Positions 8,649 to 17,110 are shown, counted from the stretch's first letter. The stretch is DNA of 33,657 nt from an uncultured Verrucomicrobiales bacterium (GCA_937891465.1 CALAHF010000173.1:1-33657), one strand, 5' to 3'. Program-made: numbers and translations. The notes: a model not told the origin generated them from the sequence alone.

Positions 8649-9553
8649 AAAACTTGCTCTCTATTGAATCCCTGACCGCAGCTGAGATCGAAGGTCTCAT
8701 TGACAGCGCGGCCGAATTGAAAGCAACGCGCGGTTCTCACGCAGAACAGCCATTGGCGGGTCAGACGTGGGCTATGATATTCAGCAAATCATCGACCCGA
8801 ACTCGTGTCAGTTTTGAAGTGGGTGTTCGCGAACTCGGCGGTTCGGTATTTTTCCTGAATTCAAATGACATGCAGCTTGGTCGAGGCGAACCGATCAAAG
8901 ATACTGCTCGTGTGTTGGGCCGCATGGTTCATGGGGCAATCATCCGGACATTTGATCAGCAGGATGTTGAAGACTTTGCGAAATACAGCAAGATTCCGAC
9001 GATTAATGCCCTGACCGACGAGGAACATCCCTGCCAAATCTTGGCCGACTTGCTGACTATTCGCGAACGCTGTGGTGGTTGGGAAGGCACGAAAGTGGCA
9101 TTTTTTGGTGATGGCGATTGTAATATGGGTCGTTCGTGGGCATGGGCAGCAATTCGGCTTGGTTTCGAATTGGTTATCGCTGCGCCGAAAGAATTTCAGC
9201 CCGCATCGGATTTCATGTCGCGAATTGGCGACTACACCCCGGTGACAATTACAGATGACGCAAAAGCTGCCGCAACCGGAGCCGACGTGCTTTACACTGA
9301 TACATGGGTCAGCATGGGGAAAGAAGACGAAGCTGCTGATCGCCTGAGAATTCTCGCTCCATTTCAGATTAACGATGAATTGCTCTCGCTCGCAAACGAT
9401 GGCGCGATCGTTCAACATTGTCTGCCTGCGTATCGGGACAAAGAAATCACCGAATCGGTTCTCGAAGCTCGCGAAAATGAGATCTTCGATCAGGCCGAAA
9501 ATCGACTGCATGCTCAGAAAGCAGTAATGGCTGCATTGGCGGAAAAATCGTGA
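8645..9553 (+). CDS. argF: Ornithine carbamoyltransferase
   Basis: Condenses ornithine and carbamoyl phosphate to citrulline; last gene of the operon. The carbamoyl-phosphate loop is SSTRTR (49-54), followed by EEHPCQILADL (127-137), the SMG loop DTWVSMG (219-225) that contacts ornithine, and the active-site HCLPAYRDKEIT (258-269). The intact SMG and HCLP motifs favour a normal OTC over acetyl- or succinyl-ornithine carbamoyltransferases. The nucleotide-fold strand reads FFGDGDCNMGRS rather than the common GDGNNxxxS. At 302 residues the length is typical. argG and argH are not in the window, so arginine synthesis finishes elsewhere. A copy of the 43-bp repeat follows 12 bases after the stop. 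Confidence 0.95.
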   Translation: MKNLLSIESLTAAEIEGLIDSAAELKATRGSHAEQPLAGQTWAMIFSKSSTRTRVSFEVGVRELGGSVFFLNSNDMQLGRGEPIKDTARVLGRMVHGAIIRTFDQQDVEDFAKYSKIPTINALTDEEHPCQILADLLTIRERCGGWEGTKVAFFGDGDCNMGRSWAWAAIRLGFELVIAAPKEFQPASDFMSRIGDYTPVTITDDAKAAATGADVLYTDTWVSMGKEDEAADRLRILAPFQINDELLSLANDGAIVQHCLPAYRDKEITESVLEARENEIFDQAENRLHAQKAVMAALAEKS

Positions 9554-9565
9554 TTTTGATTTTCA

Positions 9566-9608
9566 CGAACCGATAGGGTTGGCTCATCGAACGCATACGG
9601 TTGCTTTG
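9566..9608 (-). repeat. 43-bp palindromic repeat, copy 2 (reverse orientation, degenerate)
   Basis: It has the same 21+1+21 layout, with halves at 9566-9586 and 9588-9608. The left half keeps GATAGGGTTGGCTC; the right half has diverged to CATACGGTTGCTTTG. About 10 of 20 arm positions still pair. It lies between the convergent ends of argF and the zinc-ribbon gene. Confidence 0.6.
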
Positions 9609-9613
9609 TTCTT

Positions 9614-9877
9614 TCAAAGAACCAGAAAGAGAAAGGCGATCAGAGTGATGAGCGCAACAGCCCACCAAAACCATTCTTTGAATGTCTTCTTGGGGAGGCC
9701 GCCAAACTCTTCTTCGACAAACTTGTCGTAATAGAAAAGATCATCTTCCTGCAAATCGAGATCCAATCCATCGCCGTCAAAATCGAGGTCTTCACCCGCG
9801 TTGCATTTGGGACATCCGGCTGAACCAACCCGGACTTCGCGGTCACACCTGGGGCACATGTAGTAATCCGCTGACAT
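9614..9877 (-). CDS. Zinc-ribbon, tail-anchored membrane protein
   Basis: An 87-residue protein. CPRC (C8, C11) and CPKC (C22, C25) form a probable zinc ribbon at the N-terminus. A strongly acidic stretch (residues 29-60, rich in D, E and L) follows, then a single hydrophobic segment at about 69-87 that runs to the C-terminus, so the ribbon would face the cytosol. It is last in a four-gene minus-strand operon, 9 bases after the DUF1853 gene. The reverse-strand leader has GAAGGT 7 bases before the ATG, one of the few weak Shine-Dalgarno-like sites in the window. Function unknown. Confidence 0.8.
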   Translation of the reverse strand: MSADYYMCPRCDREVRVGSAGCPKCNAGEDLDFDGDGLDLDLQEDDLFYYDKFVEEEFGGLPKKTFKEWFWWAVALITLIAFLFLVL

Positions 9878-9886
9878 TAATTACCT

Positions 9887-10714
9887 TCAATCTATCGCGG
9901 GCCAGCGATCGTTCACCACAAAAATTCGGGCAGTTTCGGTTTCGGTGAAATCCAGGGCGCTGAGCAAAACGGGATGGTCGGACTCTGTGAAATGAGTCTT
10001 CAGCCAATCAGAAATCGATGCATAATTTACGGCAGCCGCGCTCGAGCCGGAAAGCCAGGAGGGCTTTTGCAGGATTCGAAACGATTCAGCACCCTGAAAG
10101 TTTTCAAGAAGATCGGTTTCTGATTGGCGAAACCAAAAACCGCGTTGGTGGTTTTCGGCCAATAGTGGCGAAATCACTGGATCCCGATCCGTTGGGTGAT
10201 AGAAAATTTGGCCTTTCACGAAGGTAGCCTGATGAGCAATCTCCGGAATCGTTGCTTTCCCGAGCGGAAGCTGATGATCGATAAAACGCGCGTGTTTCCG
10301 CTCAAGTGTGTCTCTGGCATTGGGCCCAACAAAATGGCTACCGCTGTAATTTTCAGTGGCAGCATGAAGATAGAATTTTATGGCGACTTCCCAATGATTC
10401 AATTCGCCGTTTTCGTCACGAAATACGAAATCCAATTCTCCAACGGTGCGTTTGCCATCCTGAATCTGGAGATTGTGCTCCACGATTTCAACGCCCCGAA
10501 TTTCCTTCAGCCAGAAATGGACCAACGATTCGAAGTAGTATCCAACCCGATGGGATCGTGGAGCGGCCACAAAAAATTCCAGAAAAGCGTCCGATTCAAA
10601 GATCGCGGAACCAGGCGCGGGAGGAGAAATTGATGGTTGGCCTTTCAGCAAAAACGGCGTCCGCAGAACCCAATCCAAATCGCGTGCGATTTGCTGAAAG
10701 TTAGTCGGGCTCAT
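9887..10714 (-). CDS. DUF1853 family protein
   Basis: A 275-residue cytosolic protein. The conserved block of the family is clear: YYFESLVHFWL (59-69), NLQIQDGKRTVGELDFVF (81-98), HWEVAIKFYL (107-116) and HFVGPNARDTLERK (127-140). The arrangement of E62, D95 in GELD and E109/K113 resembles the acidic/lysine cluster of PD-(D/E)XK nuclease folds, although the E-x3-K spacing is not canonical; nuclease activity is a guess. The ATG at 10714 is preferred over GTG 10717 and overlaps the last base of the MIF gene stop (TGATG), so the two are coupled. No function is established for the family as far as I know. Confidence 0.88.
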   Translation of the reverse strand: MSPTNFQQIARDLDWVLRTPFLLKGQPSISPPAPGSAIFESDAFLEFFVAAPRSHRVGYYFESLVHFWLKEIRGVEIVEHNLQIQDGKRTVGELDFVFRDENGELNHWEVAIKFYLHAATENYSGSHFVGPNARDTLERKHARFIDHQLPLGKATIPEIAHQATFVKGQIFYHPTDRDPVISPLLAENHQRGFWFRQSETDLLENFQGAESFRILQKPSWLSGSSAAAVNYASISDWLKTHFTESDHPVLLSALDFTETETARIFVVNDRWPAID

Positions 10715-11061
10715 CACGCGAAGGTCTTTTTATTCCAACCAAAATGGCTGCGGGGATGTTCGTGGAACACCAAAAAGACACGGGCGGGATTGATATCAAG
10801 CTTATCGTGTAACCACTCGCAGAAAAGTGTCGAAAGCGTGACTGATTGCTCAGCGTCAACTCCAAGCGAGATTAAGCTGACGAACGCGGTGGGTTCGGAG
10901 CTGCCCCCAAAGTGCATTTTCTTCCCATCTTCAAAAATGACCTGCACGTAATCGATCGATTTTCCCAGTTCCTCTGCGGCGAGTTTTCCTGCTTCGGCGA
11001 GAAGCGATTCAATCTTGGAAGGATCGACAGCAATCGAGGTTTCAATTCGTAAATGAGGCAT
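10714..11061 (-). CDS. MIF-like tautomerase (phenylpyruvate tautomerase family)
   Basis: The 115-residue length matches macrophage migration inhibitory factor. It starts MPHLRIET, giving the catalytic amino-terminal proline after Met removal. The family pattern follows: LAAEELGKSIDYVQV (31-45), MHFGGSSEP (54-62), a Gly near residue 72, and the terminal GWNKKTFA in place of GWNGSTFA. It would form a trimer and tautomerise phenylpyruvate-like substrates; cytosolic, no signal peptide. MIF-type proteins are common in eukaryotes and patchy in bacteria. Here it sits between a 3-TM membrane protein (12 bases upstream) and the DUF1853 gene (1-base overlap). The physiological substrate is unknown. Confidence 0.9.
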   Translation of the reverse strand: MPHLRIETSIAVDPSKIESLLAEAGKLAAEELGKSIDYVQVIFEDGKKMHFGGSSEPTAFVSLISLGVDAEQSVTLSTLFCEWLHDKLDINPARVFLVFHEHPRSHFGWNKKTFA

Positions 11062-11073
11062 CAGAAGATCAGG

Positions 11074-11454
11074 TCAGGCAGGTCGACCGTAATAATTTTT
11101 GCATTCCGGCTTCAGCCAGAAAATCAAAAGTGGGATGCAGAAGATCATCGAACAGCTGGTCAATCCCAGACAAATCACAACGAGATTGTAAACCCAAGTC
11201 CATGGCTTCGGCTTGGTAAACAAGCTGACACCGAAAATTCCCATGCTGATAATCATCGCGACTCCATAGGTTGGTGCCATGATTTTGGCCGTCATCTTGT
11301 CGTCCGCCGTCATGTCCGGGAAAGGAATGAAGGGAACCGCAAAGCAAAAAATCGCCAGGAGGATCAACAACACAAAACTTACTCCCATATAAATCCTGAA
11401 CCATTTGTCGACGCCGGGAGGGACGCGGGGTGGTGCAGGGTAGGGGGGCTCCAT
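11074..11454 (-). CDS. Small membrane protein, 3 predicted TM segments
   Basis: A 126-residue protein with a Pro-rich cytosolic start (EPPYPAPPRVPPG) and hydrophobic segments at about 20-44, 60-80 and 88-112; no family recognised. It is first in the minus-strand operon with the MIF-like tautomerase, DUF1853 and zinc-ribbon genes. The divergent LAB_N gene is so close (6 bases if the first ATG there is used) that the operon promoter must overlap that gene's 5' region. Confidence 0.72.
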   Translation of the reverse strand: MEPPYPAPPRVPPGVDKWFRIYMGVSFVLLILLAIFCFAVPFIPFPDMTADDKMTAKIMAPTYGVAMIISMGIFGVSLFTKPKPWTWVYNLVVICLGLTSCSMIFCIPLLIFWLKPECKNYYGRPA

Positions 11455-11532
11455 TCATAAATGCATTCAAAAGCGAAAAAGCTCTTCACTTCAAGCGATT
11501 TCATTTTGCCATTCGGGGATACTGCCGCAACA

Positions 11533-12159
11533 ATGCGGAAACGAATGCTCAACCGCCGAAAACGCCGTCTACTTGTTGTCATCCTGCTGATCCTCTTGAT
11601 TCCGGCTGGGATTTGGATATCGCTCTATCTCAGCGGCAAAATCCCAGCTCCCGGCGAACCTGCGCGAGGCAATTTTAACATGTCCGACCGGATTGCAACG
11701 CTGGATGTCGAAGAGCGGGATGGGGAAGTAGTTTTTGTTTTCAGTGATCTCTTCGGTGGAGACGAAGGAACTCTGACCCCCGAGGAATTCGCGGCAGAAC
11801 TGCTTCGTAGGGAAAAAGACCTTCCACGAATCTATCGGATACTTGATGTCACTGGGACATCGGGTTTGTTGTGGTTGCTGTTTGGCTTACTTGCGCAGGC
11901 CGTGTTCATGGGCCGACTACTCATCCAGTGGCGGGCCAGTGAGAAAGCAAAAACTTCCGTCGTCCCTCCCGTTTTTTGGTGGTTCAGCTTGCTGGGATCT
12001 TCGATGCTGCTGATCTATTTCCTCTGGCGGAAAGAGCCTATCGGCCTTCTTGGGCAAGCGACCGGGTGGTTCATCTACGTCCGGAATCTTTGGTTTATCT
12101 ATGGGAAACCAAGAGTTGAAGCCGCCGCGACTACTTCGTCTTCAGAGGAGGAAAAATAA
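11533..12159 (+). CDS. Lipid-A-biosynthesis N-terminal (LAB_N) domain membrane protein
   Basis: The C-terminal half is a LAB_N domain (about residues 111-190): [38 protein letters not shown] and [18 protein letters not shown] are its three conserved membrane segments. One further membrane anchor sits at residues 12-32, followed by a periplasmic stretch of about 75 residues. LAB_N domains occur at the start of some LpxB proteins and stand alone beside polyprenyl-phosphate glycosyltransferases, with a supposed role in lipid-linked sugar handling. The adjoining GT2 gene fits that. The frame is open to ATG 11461 (232 residues), but that leaves only 6 bases to the divergent gene. I prefer ATG 11533 (208 residues), where a basic N-terminus leads into the anchor. 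The last 29 bases overlap the end of the GT2 gene. Confidence 0.85.
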   Translation: MRKRMLNRRKRRLLVVILLILLIPAGIWISLYLSGKIPAPGEPARGNFNMSDRIATLDVEERDGEVVFVFSDLFGGDEGTLTPEEFAAELLRREKDLPRIYRILDVTGTSGLLWLLFGLLAQAVFMGRLLIQWRASEKAKTSVVPPVFWWFSLLGSSMLLIYFLWRKEPIGLLGQATGWFIYVRNLWFIYGKPRVEAAATTSSSEEEK

Positions 12160-12883
12160 TCTTGCGCTTCAGCAGCCAGCAAACGCCGACCAAATCGTAA
12201 ATCCCACGGATCGCCCGGTCGAAATTCGTGTATTTCGAATCGCCCGCTTTTCGTTCGCGGTGATTCACATCGATCTCCGTAATCTTCAGCCCTGCATTTG
12301 TGAAAATCGCAGGCAAAAACCGGTGCATTCCGTTAAACGGCACAAACAGATCGATACAGTCTTTTTTGAAAACCTTGAGCGAGCAGCCCGTGTCGCTGAT
12401 TCCATCATGAATGAAAGTCCGCCGCACTCGATTTGCAATTCGCGAGGCGGCGCGACGACTCCACGTGTCTTTCCGCTTAGCGCGACGACCGCAAGCGACA
12501 TCGAATTCACCTGATTTTACAGCGTCGACCAGCTCCTGAATATTCGCGGGATCATTCTGCCCATCCCCATCAAGCAGCACGCAGATCTCACCTTTCGCTG
12601 CGCGGATTCCTGCAAAGATCGCGGCGCTTTGCCCCCGGTTTTCGGTCATTTGAATTGGAGTGACCCCTTCGATCGTCAGCATTTTTTCCCACGTACCATC
12701 TGAGCTGCCGTCATCGACTGCGATCAATTCCGCATCCGGCTGACAATCGCGAATTTCCTGCAGGACGAATTCAACACAGTCCACCTCGTTGTAAAACGGA
12801 ACGATAATGGTGACGCCATCCCCGGAAGGATCGGCGTCGGTGCGGAGCCCATGACTGAGCGGGAATATGGTTTCAAAACTCAC
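12131..12883 (-). CDS. Family 2 glycosyltransferase (dolichol/undecaprenyl-phosphate sugar synthase type)
   Basis: A GT-A fold enzyme that most likely loads a sugar onto undecaprenyl phosphate at the inner membrane face. The nucleotide-sugar motifs are [10 protein letters not shown] (24-33), [10 protein letters not shown] (55-64) and the metal-binding [10 protein letters not shown] (103-112). [10 protein letters not shown] and [14 protein letters not shown] match the DPM1-like subfamily. There are no C-terminal TM helices, unlike ArnC/GtrB. The frame is open to 12946, but the first 21 codons look unrelated, so I place the start at GTG 12883 (250 residues). The gene converges with the LAB_N gene and overlaps it tail to tail by 29 bases. 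Confidence 0.88.
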   Translation of the reverse strand: MSFETIFPLSHGLRTDADPSGDGVTIIVPFYNEVDCVEFVLQEIRDCQPDAELIAVDDGSSDGTWEKMLTIEGVTPIQMTENRGQSAAIFAGIRAAKGEICVLLDGDGQNDPANIQELVDAVKSGEFDVACGRRAKRKDTWSRRAASRIANRVRRTFIHDGISDTGCSLKVFKKDCIDLFVPFNGMHRFLPAIFTNAGLKITEIDVNHRERKAGDSKYTNFDRAIRGIYDLVGVCWLLKRKIIFPPLKTK

Positions 12884-12994
12884 AGCGCGGCATTGTAGCC
12901 AAGAATTGAATGGGCGCAATCGGCGAATCAGACGATCCTCTGGCACCCAATGAATTGACGATTTGGGTGATGCCCTCGACAGCTACTGCATCAT

Positions 12995-14228
12995 ATGACA
13001 TTCACGGATGGATCTATTTTGCTGGTAGCGCTTGGGGTTGCTGTTTGGATGCCAATGCCCCGATTGCGAAATTCCGCGACCTAGTTGCCTACGGTCACAC
13101 CTCTTGCTTCGATTATCGGAAGCGGATTTCTCGTGGCTACCCCATTATTGGCAGTGATCGTGGGAACTGCCGCGCCCATTGCGATGCTGGCGATTGTTGT
13201 TGTGGCGTATTTCATTGGAGGCGTCATCCGTTTCAATATTGTCCACCTTGAGCCCGCGTTGGAGGATCGATCACAAACGCCACATTCTGTATTCGTCCTC
13301 GAAAAAATATCCAATTTCACGCTTTCGGTCGCCTATATTGTATCGGTCGCGTTTTATCTCAGGTTGCTTTCATCGTTCGTGATGTACAATCTGGACGCGG
13401 GCGAGCAAAGTGATTTTTATGCGAATCTAATTACAACGGCGATTCTCGCTTTCATTGGTGTGATTGGTTTTTTAAAAGGATTACGATCCCTCGAGACGTT
13501 GGAATCCCTTTCAGTAACGTTGAAGCTCGTAATCATCGCGGGTCTGCTGGTAGGGCTGACAATGTTCGATGTCCAGACGCTGGGGGAAGCCACTGAGCAT
13601 GGAATCCCGTCTCTTGATGTGAGCTGGTTCGAAAAACTGCGAATGCTCGCAGGGATCTTGCTTGTCGTGCAGGGATCCGAAACCTCGCGATACCTTGGCG
13701 CCGCCTACGATAGCCAGGTTCGGGTTAAAACGATGCGTCGCGCACAGATTATCTCCGGAATAATTTACGTGGCATTCGTCTTTTTGGCTTTGCCGCTTCT
13801 GCCACACCTTGAAAATACGACTCCAAACGAAACTGCCATCGTCGAACTGGCCAAATTTGTCAGTCCATGGCTCCCGTTTTTGCTGATTATCGCCGCTGTG
13901 ATGGGTCAGTTTAGTGCCGCTGTTGCAGATACTGTTGGGGGTGGCGGGCTTTTTAGAGGAGGAAACCAATAAGAAAATCAAATCCCGCCCCGGCTATCTG
14001 TTGATCGCAGGCACAGCGATCGCTCTCGTCTGGGTTGCAGATATTTTCCAGATCATCAGCATCGCATCGCGCGCCTTCGCCTTCTACTATTTGCTCCAAT
14101 GCTTGAACGCCTGGCGGGTGGCTTCACTTTGCCTGAAGGGTAAGCGGCTATTTTGGGAGCGACCGCGTTTCGGCATTCTGATTCTACTCCTCGCTTTTGC
14201 GACGTTGTATGGACGATCCGCAGGTTAG
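12995..14228 (+). pseudogene. Multi-spanning (APC-like) transporter, broken by a stop and a frameshift
   Basis: ATG 12995 opens MTFTDGSILLVALGVAVWMP, which stops at TAG (13082-13084) and continues in the same frame as LPTVTPLASIIGSGFLVATP and about ten hydrophobic segments. At 13937-13941 a run of five G shifts the frame: the current frame ends at 13972, while the neighbouring frame carries on from GFLEEETNKK to the stop at 14228. Restored length is about 410 residues. The SIIGSGFL motif in the first segments resembles the unwound helix of APC-superfamily carriers, but I cannot name the substrate. TAG could come from CAG (Gln). Two lesions of different kinds in one gene argue for a real pseudogene. 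Confidence 0.75.
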
Positions 14229-14248
14229 GGCGCTTTAAATGAACTGAA

Positions 14249-14923
14249 TCAATCCAACAGATCCGGACGGTTCTCGGCGGTTCGTTGTTTCGCCATATCA
14301 GCCCGCCATTCATCGATTTTTCCGTGGTGGCCGCTCAACAAGATATCAGGAACTTTCATGCCTTCGAAATCGGCGGGGCGCGTGTATTGCGGGGCTTCCA
14401 GTAATTTTCCGTCGCCGCCGAAGCTTTCTTCCACGGGCGATCGTTCGTCGCCGAGTACGCCGGGAATCAAGCGCACAATCGAATCGACCACCACTGCTGC
14501 GGCGACGGTTCCATTGGTCAAAACGTAGTCACCGAGTGAGATCTCCTGATCGACGAGCCCATTGACGACCCGATGATCGACGCCTTCGTAATGACCACAC
14601 AGGATGATCAAATGTTTTGCCGTCGAGAGCGATTCGGCATCGGACTGCTCGTAGCGTTTGCCTTGCGGAGTCATCAGCAAAACGATTGAATCTTCAGTCT
14701 TCAGCTTCCGAACTACCGCAAAAAACGGATCCGGCTTCATGACCATTCCCGGTCCGCCTCCATAAGGAATATCATCGACGCTCCGATGTTTGTCGGTCGT
14801 ATATTCGCGAAGATCGTGCGCTTGGATTTCGACGGCGCCCGCAGCTTGAGCCCGCTTCATGATGCTTTCGCCAAGCGGACCTGCGCAGATTTCCGGGAAA
14901 ATGGTGACAATATCGATCTTCAT
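14249..14923 (-). CDS. trmD: tRNA (guanine37-N1)-methyltransferase
   Basis: SPOUT methyltransferase that adds N1-methyl to G37 next to the anticodon of CCN, CUN and CGG tRNAs, preventing +1 frameshifts. The markers are DIVTIFPE (4-11), PYGGGPGMVM (53-62), TPQGKR (85-90), the knot motif LCGHYEGVDHRV (108-119), EISLGDYVLTNG (127-138) and APQYTRP (177-183). At 224 residues it is a standard catalytic length. It lies 7 bases downstream of the C39-like gene on the same strand. It is not in the common rpsP-rimM-trmD-rplS arrangement. Confidence 0.96.
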   Translation of the reverse strand: MKIDIVTIFPEICAGPLGESIMKRAQAAGAVEIQAHDLREYTTDKHRSVDDIPYGGGPGMVMKPDPFFAVVRKLKTEDSIVLLMTPQGKRYEQSDAESLSTAKHLIILCGHYEGVDHRVVNGLVDQEISLGDYVLTNGTVAAAVVVDSIVRLIPGVLGDERSPVEESFGGDGKLLEAPQYTRPADFEGMKVPDILLSGHHGKIDEWRADMAKQRTAENRPDLLD

Positions 14924-14930
14924 CTTTTTG

Positions 14931-15794
14931 CTAAAATTTACCCATCAGATGGTTCGCAATCGTCACGACCCGTTCCGACCACTTCAAATTTGCCGGCTTC
15001 AAGGTGGGAACCGTTGGTGCCGCGACTTGTAAAAACGGTTTTCCCGAAATCCATTTCCCCTGCGTTCCATTTCCTTTTTGAGCCGTGAAAGGCTGGCCGT
15101 TCGAATCGTGGAACACAAAAATCTCCGACTCCATCCCGCCGTTCGGGTCGATAATTCCAAGTTTGAATCCTTGAGACGACACCGTTTTTGTCACCTCATC
15201 TCCTCGAATTAAGCTATCAGGGACTTCGGTGATCAGGACATAATGATGCTGTCCGATCCGCCATTCCATTTCTCCCGGTTTGTTCAACTTCTCACGGGCA
15301 ACAAACGATTTCAGGCTCAAGATGGGTGGAACGCCCGCCTCCAATGATCGTTTCATCATTCGATGAATTCGGCGAACCATTTCGGAGTCTTTTTCTTTAA
15401 CATTCTCGCGATCCAGCCATGAGCCTGATAAATCGAGACGATCAAGTCCGTTCTCCTCCATCCAATCATCTGCGGCCGCTTCCATGTCGCGGGTCAAAAC
15501 TCCGTTGATGCCCCATCGATACAATTCCGGAGAAATCACCGACCGTTTCTTTTTGAAATGACGTTCGATCAAATAATTGATTCGTTTTGCGGAATCCGAA
15601 CCGATCAGCTTTCCATGCGCCGCCTGCATTTCCGGCGTTCCGTTTTGAAATTGCATCAGCATGCACGTCGGTCCGCAAGCATTGAGCGATTTAGGGTAGG
15701 TGTTTTGATCAATCTTTTCGGTTATCTCGATTCTTACAGTTTCTCCAGCGCTCCCTATTTGAATTGCGCCGAAAAGTGCAATAACTGAAAACAC
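14931..15794 (-). CDS. Exported papain/C39-like cysteine peptidase-type protein
   Basis: Numbered from GTG 15794 (287 residues). A hydrophobic leader FSVIALFGAIQIGSA is followed by the mature chain. NACGPTCMLMQF puts a cysteine at 40, GQHHYVLITEV gives H183 or H184, and IIDPNGG gives D216; together these match the Cys-His-Asp triad of C39-like folds. Peptidase activity is inferred, not shown. The start is uncertain: the frame is open to ATG 15944, but everything between 15804 and 15900 is the palindromic repeat cluster, and the ORF would overlap prfB. With GTG 15794 the signal peptide lacks the basic n-region (RSWK) that lies just upstream inside the repeat, so the repeat may have replaced or fused to the original 5' end. 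Confidence 0.7.
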   Translation of the reverse strand: MFSVIALFGAIQIGSAGETVRIEITEKIDQNTYPKSLNACGPTCMLMQFQNGTPEMQAAHGKLIGSDSAKRINYLIERHFKKKRSVISPELYRWGINGVLTRDMEAAADDWMEENGLDRLDLSGSWLDRENVKEKDSEMVRRIHRMMKRSLEAGVPPILSLKSFVAREKLNKPGEMEWRIGQHHYVLITEVPDSLIRGDEVTKTVSSQGFKLGIIDPNGGMESEIFVFHDSNGQPFTAQKGNGTQGKWISGKPFLQVAAPTVPTLKPANLKWSERVVTIANHLMGKF

Positions 15795-15803
15795 GAGTTT
15801 CCA

Positions 15804-15900
15804 CGAACGGACCCTATTGATTCGCCGAACGTACCCTGTTGCTTCAAAACGGCTTTTCGAAACAATAGGGTACGTTCGATGAACAGACCCTGTTGCTTCG
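15804..15900 (+). repeat. Repeat cluster: two direct half-units plus a complete 43-bp palindrome (copy 3)
   Basis: It holds four 21-bp half-units. Units at 15804-15824 and 15826-15846 are direct (cores ACCCTATTG and ACCCTGTTG). Units at 15858-15878 (inverted, CAATAGGGT) and 15880-15900 (ACCCTGTTG) form the complete element with one base between them. In that pair about 16 of 20 arm positions match, centred on TTCGATGAA. The unit at 15826 also mirrors that at 15858 at about 18 of 20 positions, so alternative hairpins are possible. The cluster lies between prfB and the C39-like gene. Confidence 0.8.
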
Positions 15901-15921
15901 TTTTCGGTTGAATTAAACGAT

Positions 15922-17041
15922 TTAAACATCGCCGTCATCGGCACCTCCTACTTGACCGCGGAGTTTTGCCTCCATGAACGGAGTCAAATCACCATCCATC
16001 ACCGCTGAAATGTTGCCGGTCTCGCGACCGGTTCGGTGATCTTTCACCATTTGGTAGGGATGGAAAACATAGGAGCGAATCTGACTTCCAAAGCCAATCT
16101 CTCCTTTGTCGCCGTATTCCTGCTCCATTCTGGCGCGCTTTTTGTCTTCCTCGATCTGGAAAAGCTTGGTTTTGAGCAATTTGAAAGCGAGTTCTTTGTT
16201 CTTCAGCTGACTTCGCTGTGCGGTGCAGCGAATCTGAATTCCAGAAGGCTTGTGCTTCAGTAAAACGCCGGTTTCGACTTTGTTTACGTTCTGGCCGCCT
16301 TTGCCGCCAGATCGCATTGTGGTGACGTCGCAATCGGAATCGGCCACTTCGATATCGGGGGCCTTTTCCAGATCAGGTGTCACTTCAACACTCGCAAACG
16401 AGGTGTGACGACGCGATTGGGAATCGAAAGGCGAAATTCGGACAAGTCGGTGAACGCCACGCTCACAGTTGAGGTATCCGTAGGCGTTTTCACCCGAGAA
16501 CCGAATCGTTGCTCCGCGAATGCCGGCTTCGTCTGCGTCTTGGAGATCGACGACCTCTGTTTTGAAATCATTTTGATCACCCCAACGAAGGAACATGCGG
16601 AAAAGCATTTCAGCCCAATCGCAGGCTTCGGTTCCGCCCGCTCCTGAGTTGATTGAAAGGAATGCGTTGTCCGAATCGTTTGGGCCGCTCAACAAAGTCT
16701 GCAGCTGGATTTTTTCCAACGCGACTTGAATTTGAGCTGCTTCGGAAACGACTTCTTTGGCGCTGGCTTCATCGCCTTCTTCTCGGGCCATTTCGACGAG
16801 CACTTCCATATCATCGATCCTCGAATCGAGCGCGATGATTGGATCGATCTTCTTTTTCAGGGTCGACACGTTGGCCATTTTTGCCTGTGCCTCATCCTGA
16901 TTGTCCCAAAAGCCGGGCGCGGACATCTCCTCTTGAATAGAGGCCAGTTTATTTTCGAGCTCAGCGAAGTCAAAGGTACCGCCGCAGCTCAGTGAGCCGG
17001 GCCTTTAAAGCGTCCGTGTCGATTGTTGAGAGATCATCCAT
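15922..17041 (-). CDS. prfB: Peptide chain release factor 2 (programmed +1 frameshift)
   Basis: RF2 releases nascent chains at UGA and UAA. The gene starts at ATG 17041 and reads 23 codons ([20 protein letters not shown], then RYL) to an in-frame TGA at 16970-16972. A +1 shift on CTT-TGA-C gives [20 protein letters not shown] and the rest, 372 residues in all, close to the 365 of E. coli. The catalytic GGQ is in [12 protein letters not shown]; the SPF-type stop-recognition motif reads ISPFDSQ. The second frame alone starts at 16926, which would drop the N-terminal helices. The shift site makes expression depend inversely on RF2 level. Stop codon is TAA. Confidence 0.97.
16969..16975 (-). promoter_or_regulatory. 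prfB programmed +1 frameshift site CTTTGAC
   Basis: On the minus strand CTT TGA C follows CGG CGG TAC. The CTTTGAC core is identical to the E. coli site. The upstream Shine-Dalgarno-like spur (AGGGGG in E. coli) is here only GCGGCGG, so stimulation by anti-SD pairing may be weaker. This is recoding, not a broken gene. Confidence 0.93.
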
Positions 17042-17110
17042 GTTATTTAACAAAGATAAAGTAGTGCCACAGAATGCGGGGAGGGCAAGGGCGAAGGGTG
17101 ATTCTTCAAT

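Noticed and set aside
9548-9568. TCGTGA/TCACGA hairpin as argF terminator
   Set aside because: Six pairs, A/T-rich loop and no T tract after it; it overlaps the argF stop and the repeat.
15804-15900. CRISPR array
   Set aside because: Half-units alternate in orientation with spacers of 1, 11 and 1 base; no uniform spacers and no cas genes.
16926-17041. prfB as a frameshifted pseudogene
   Set aside because: The shift occurs exactly at CTTTGAC, the known programmed RF2 site, and both parts match RF2.
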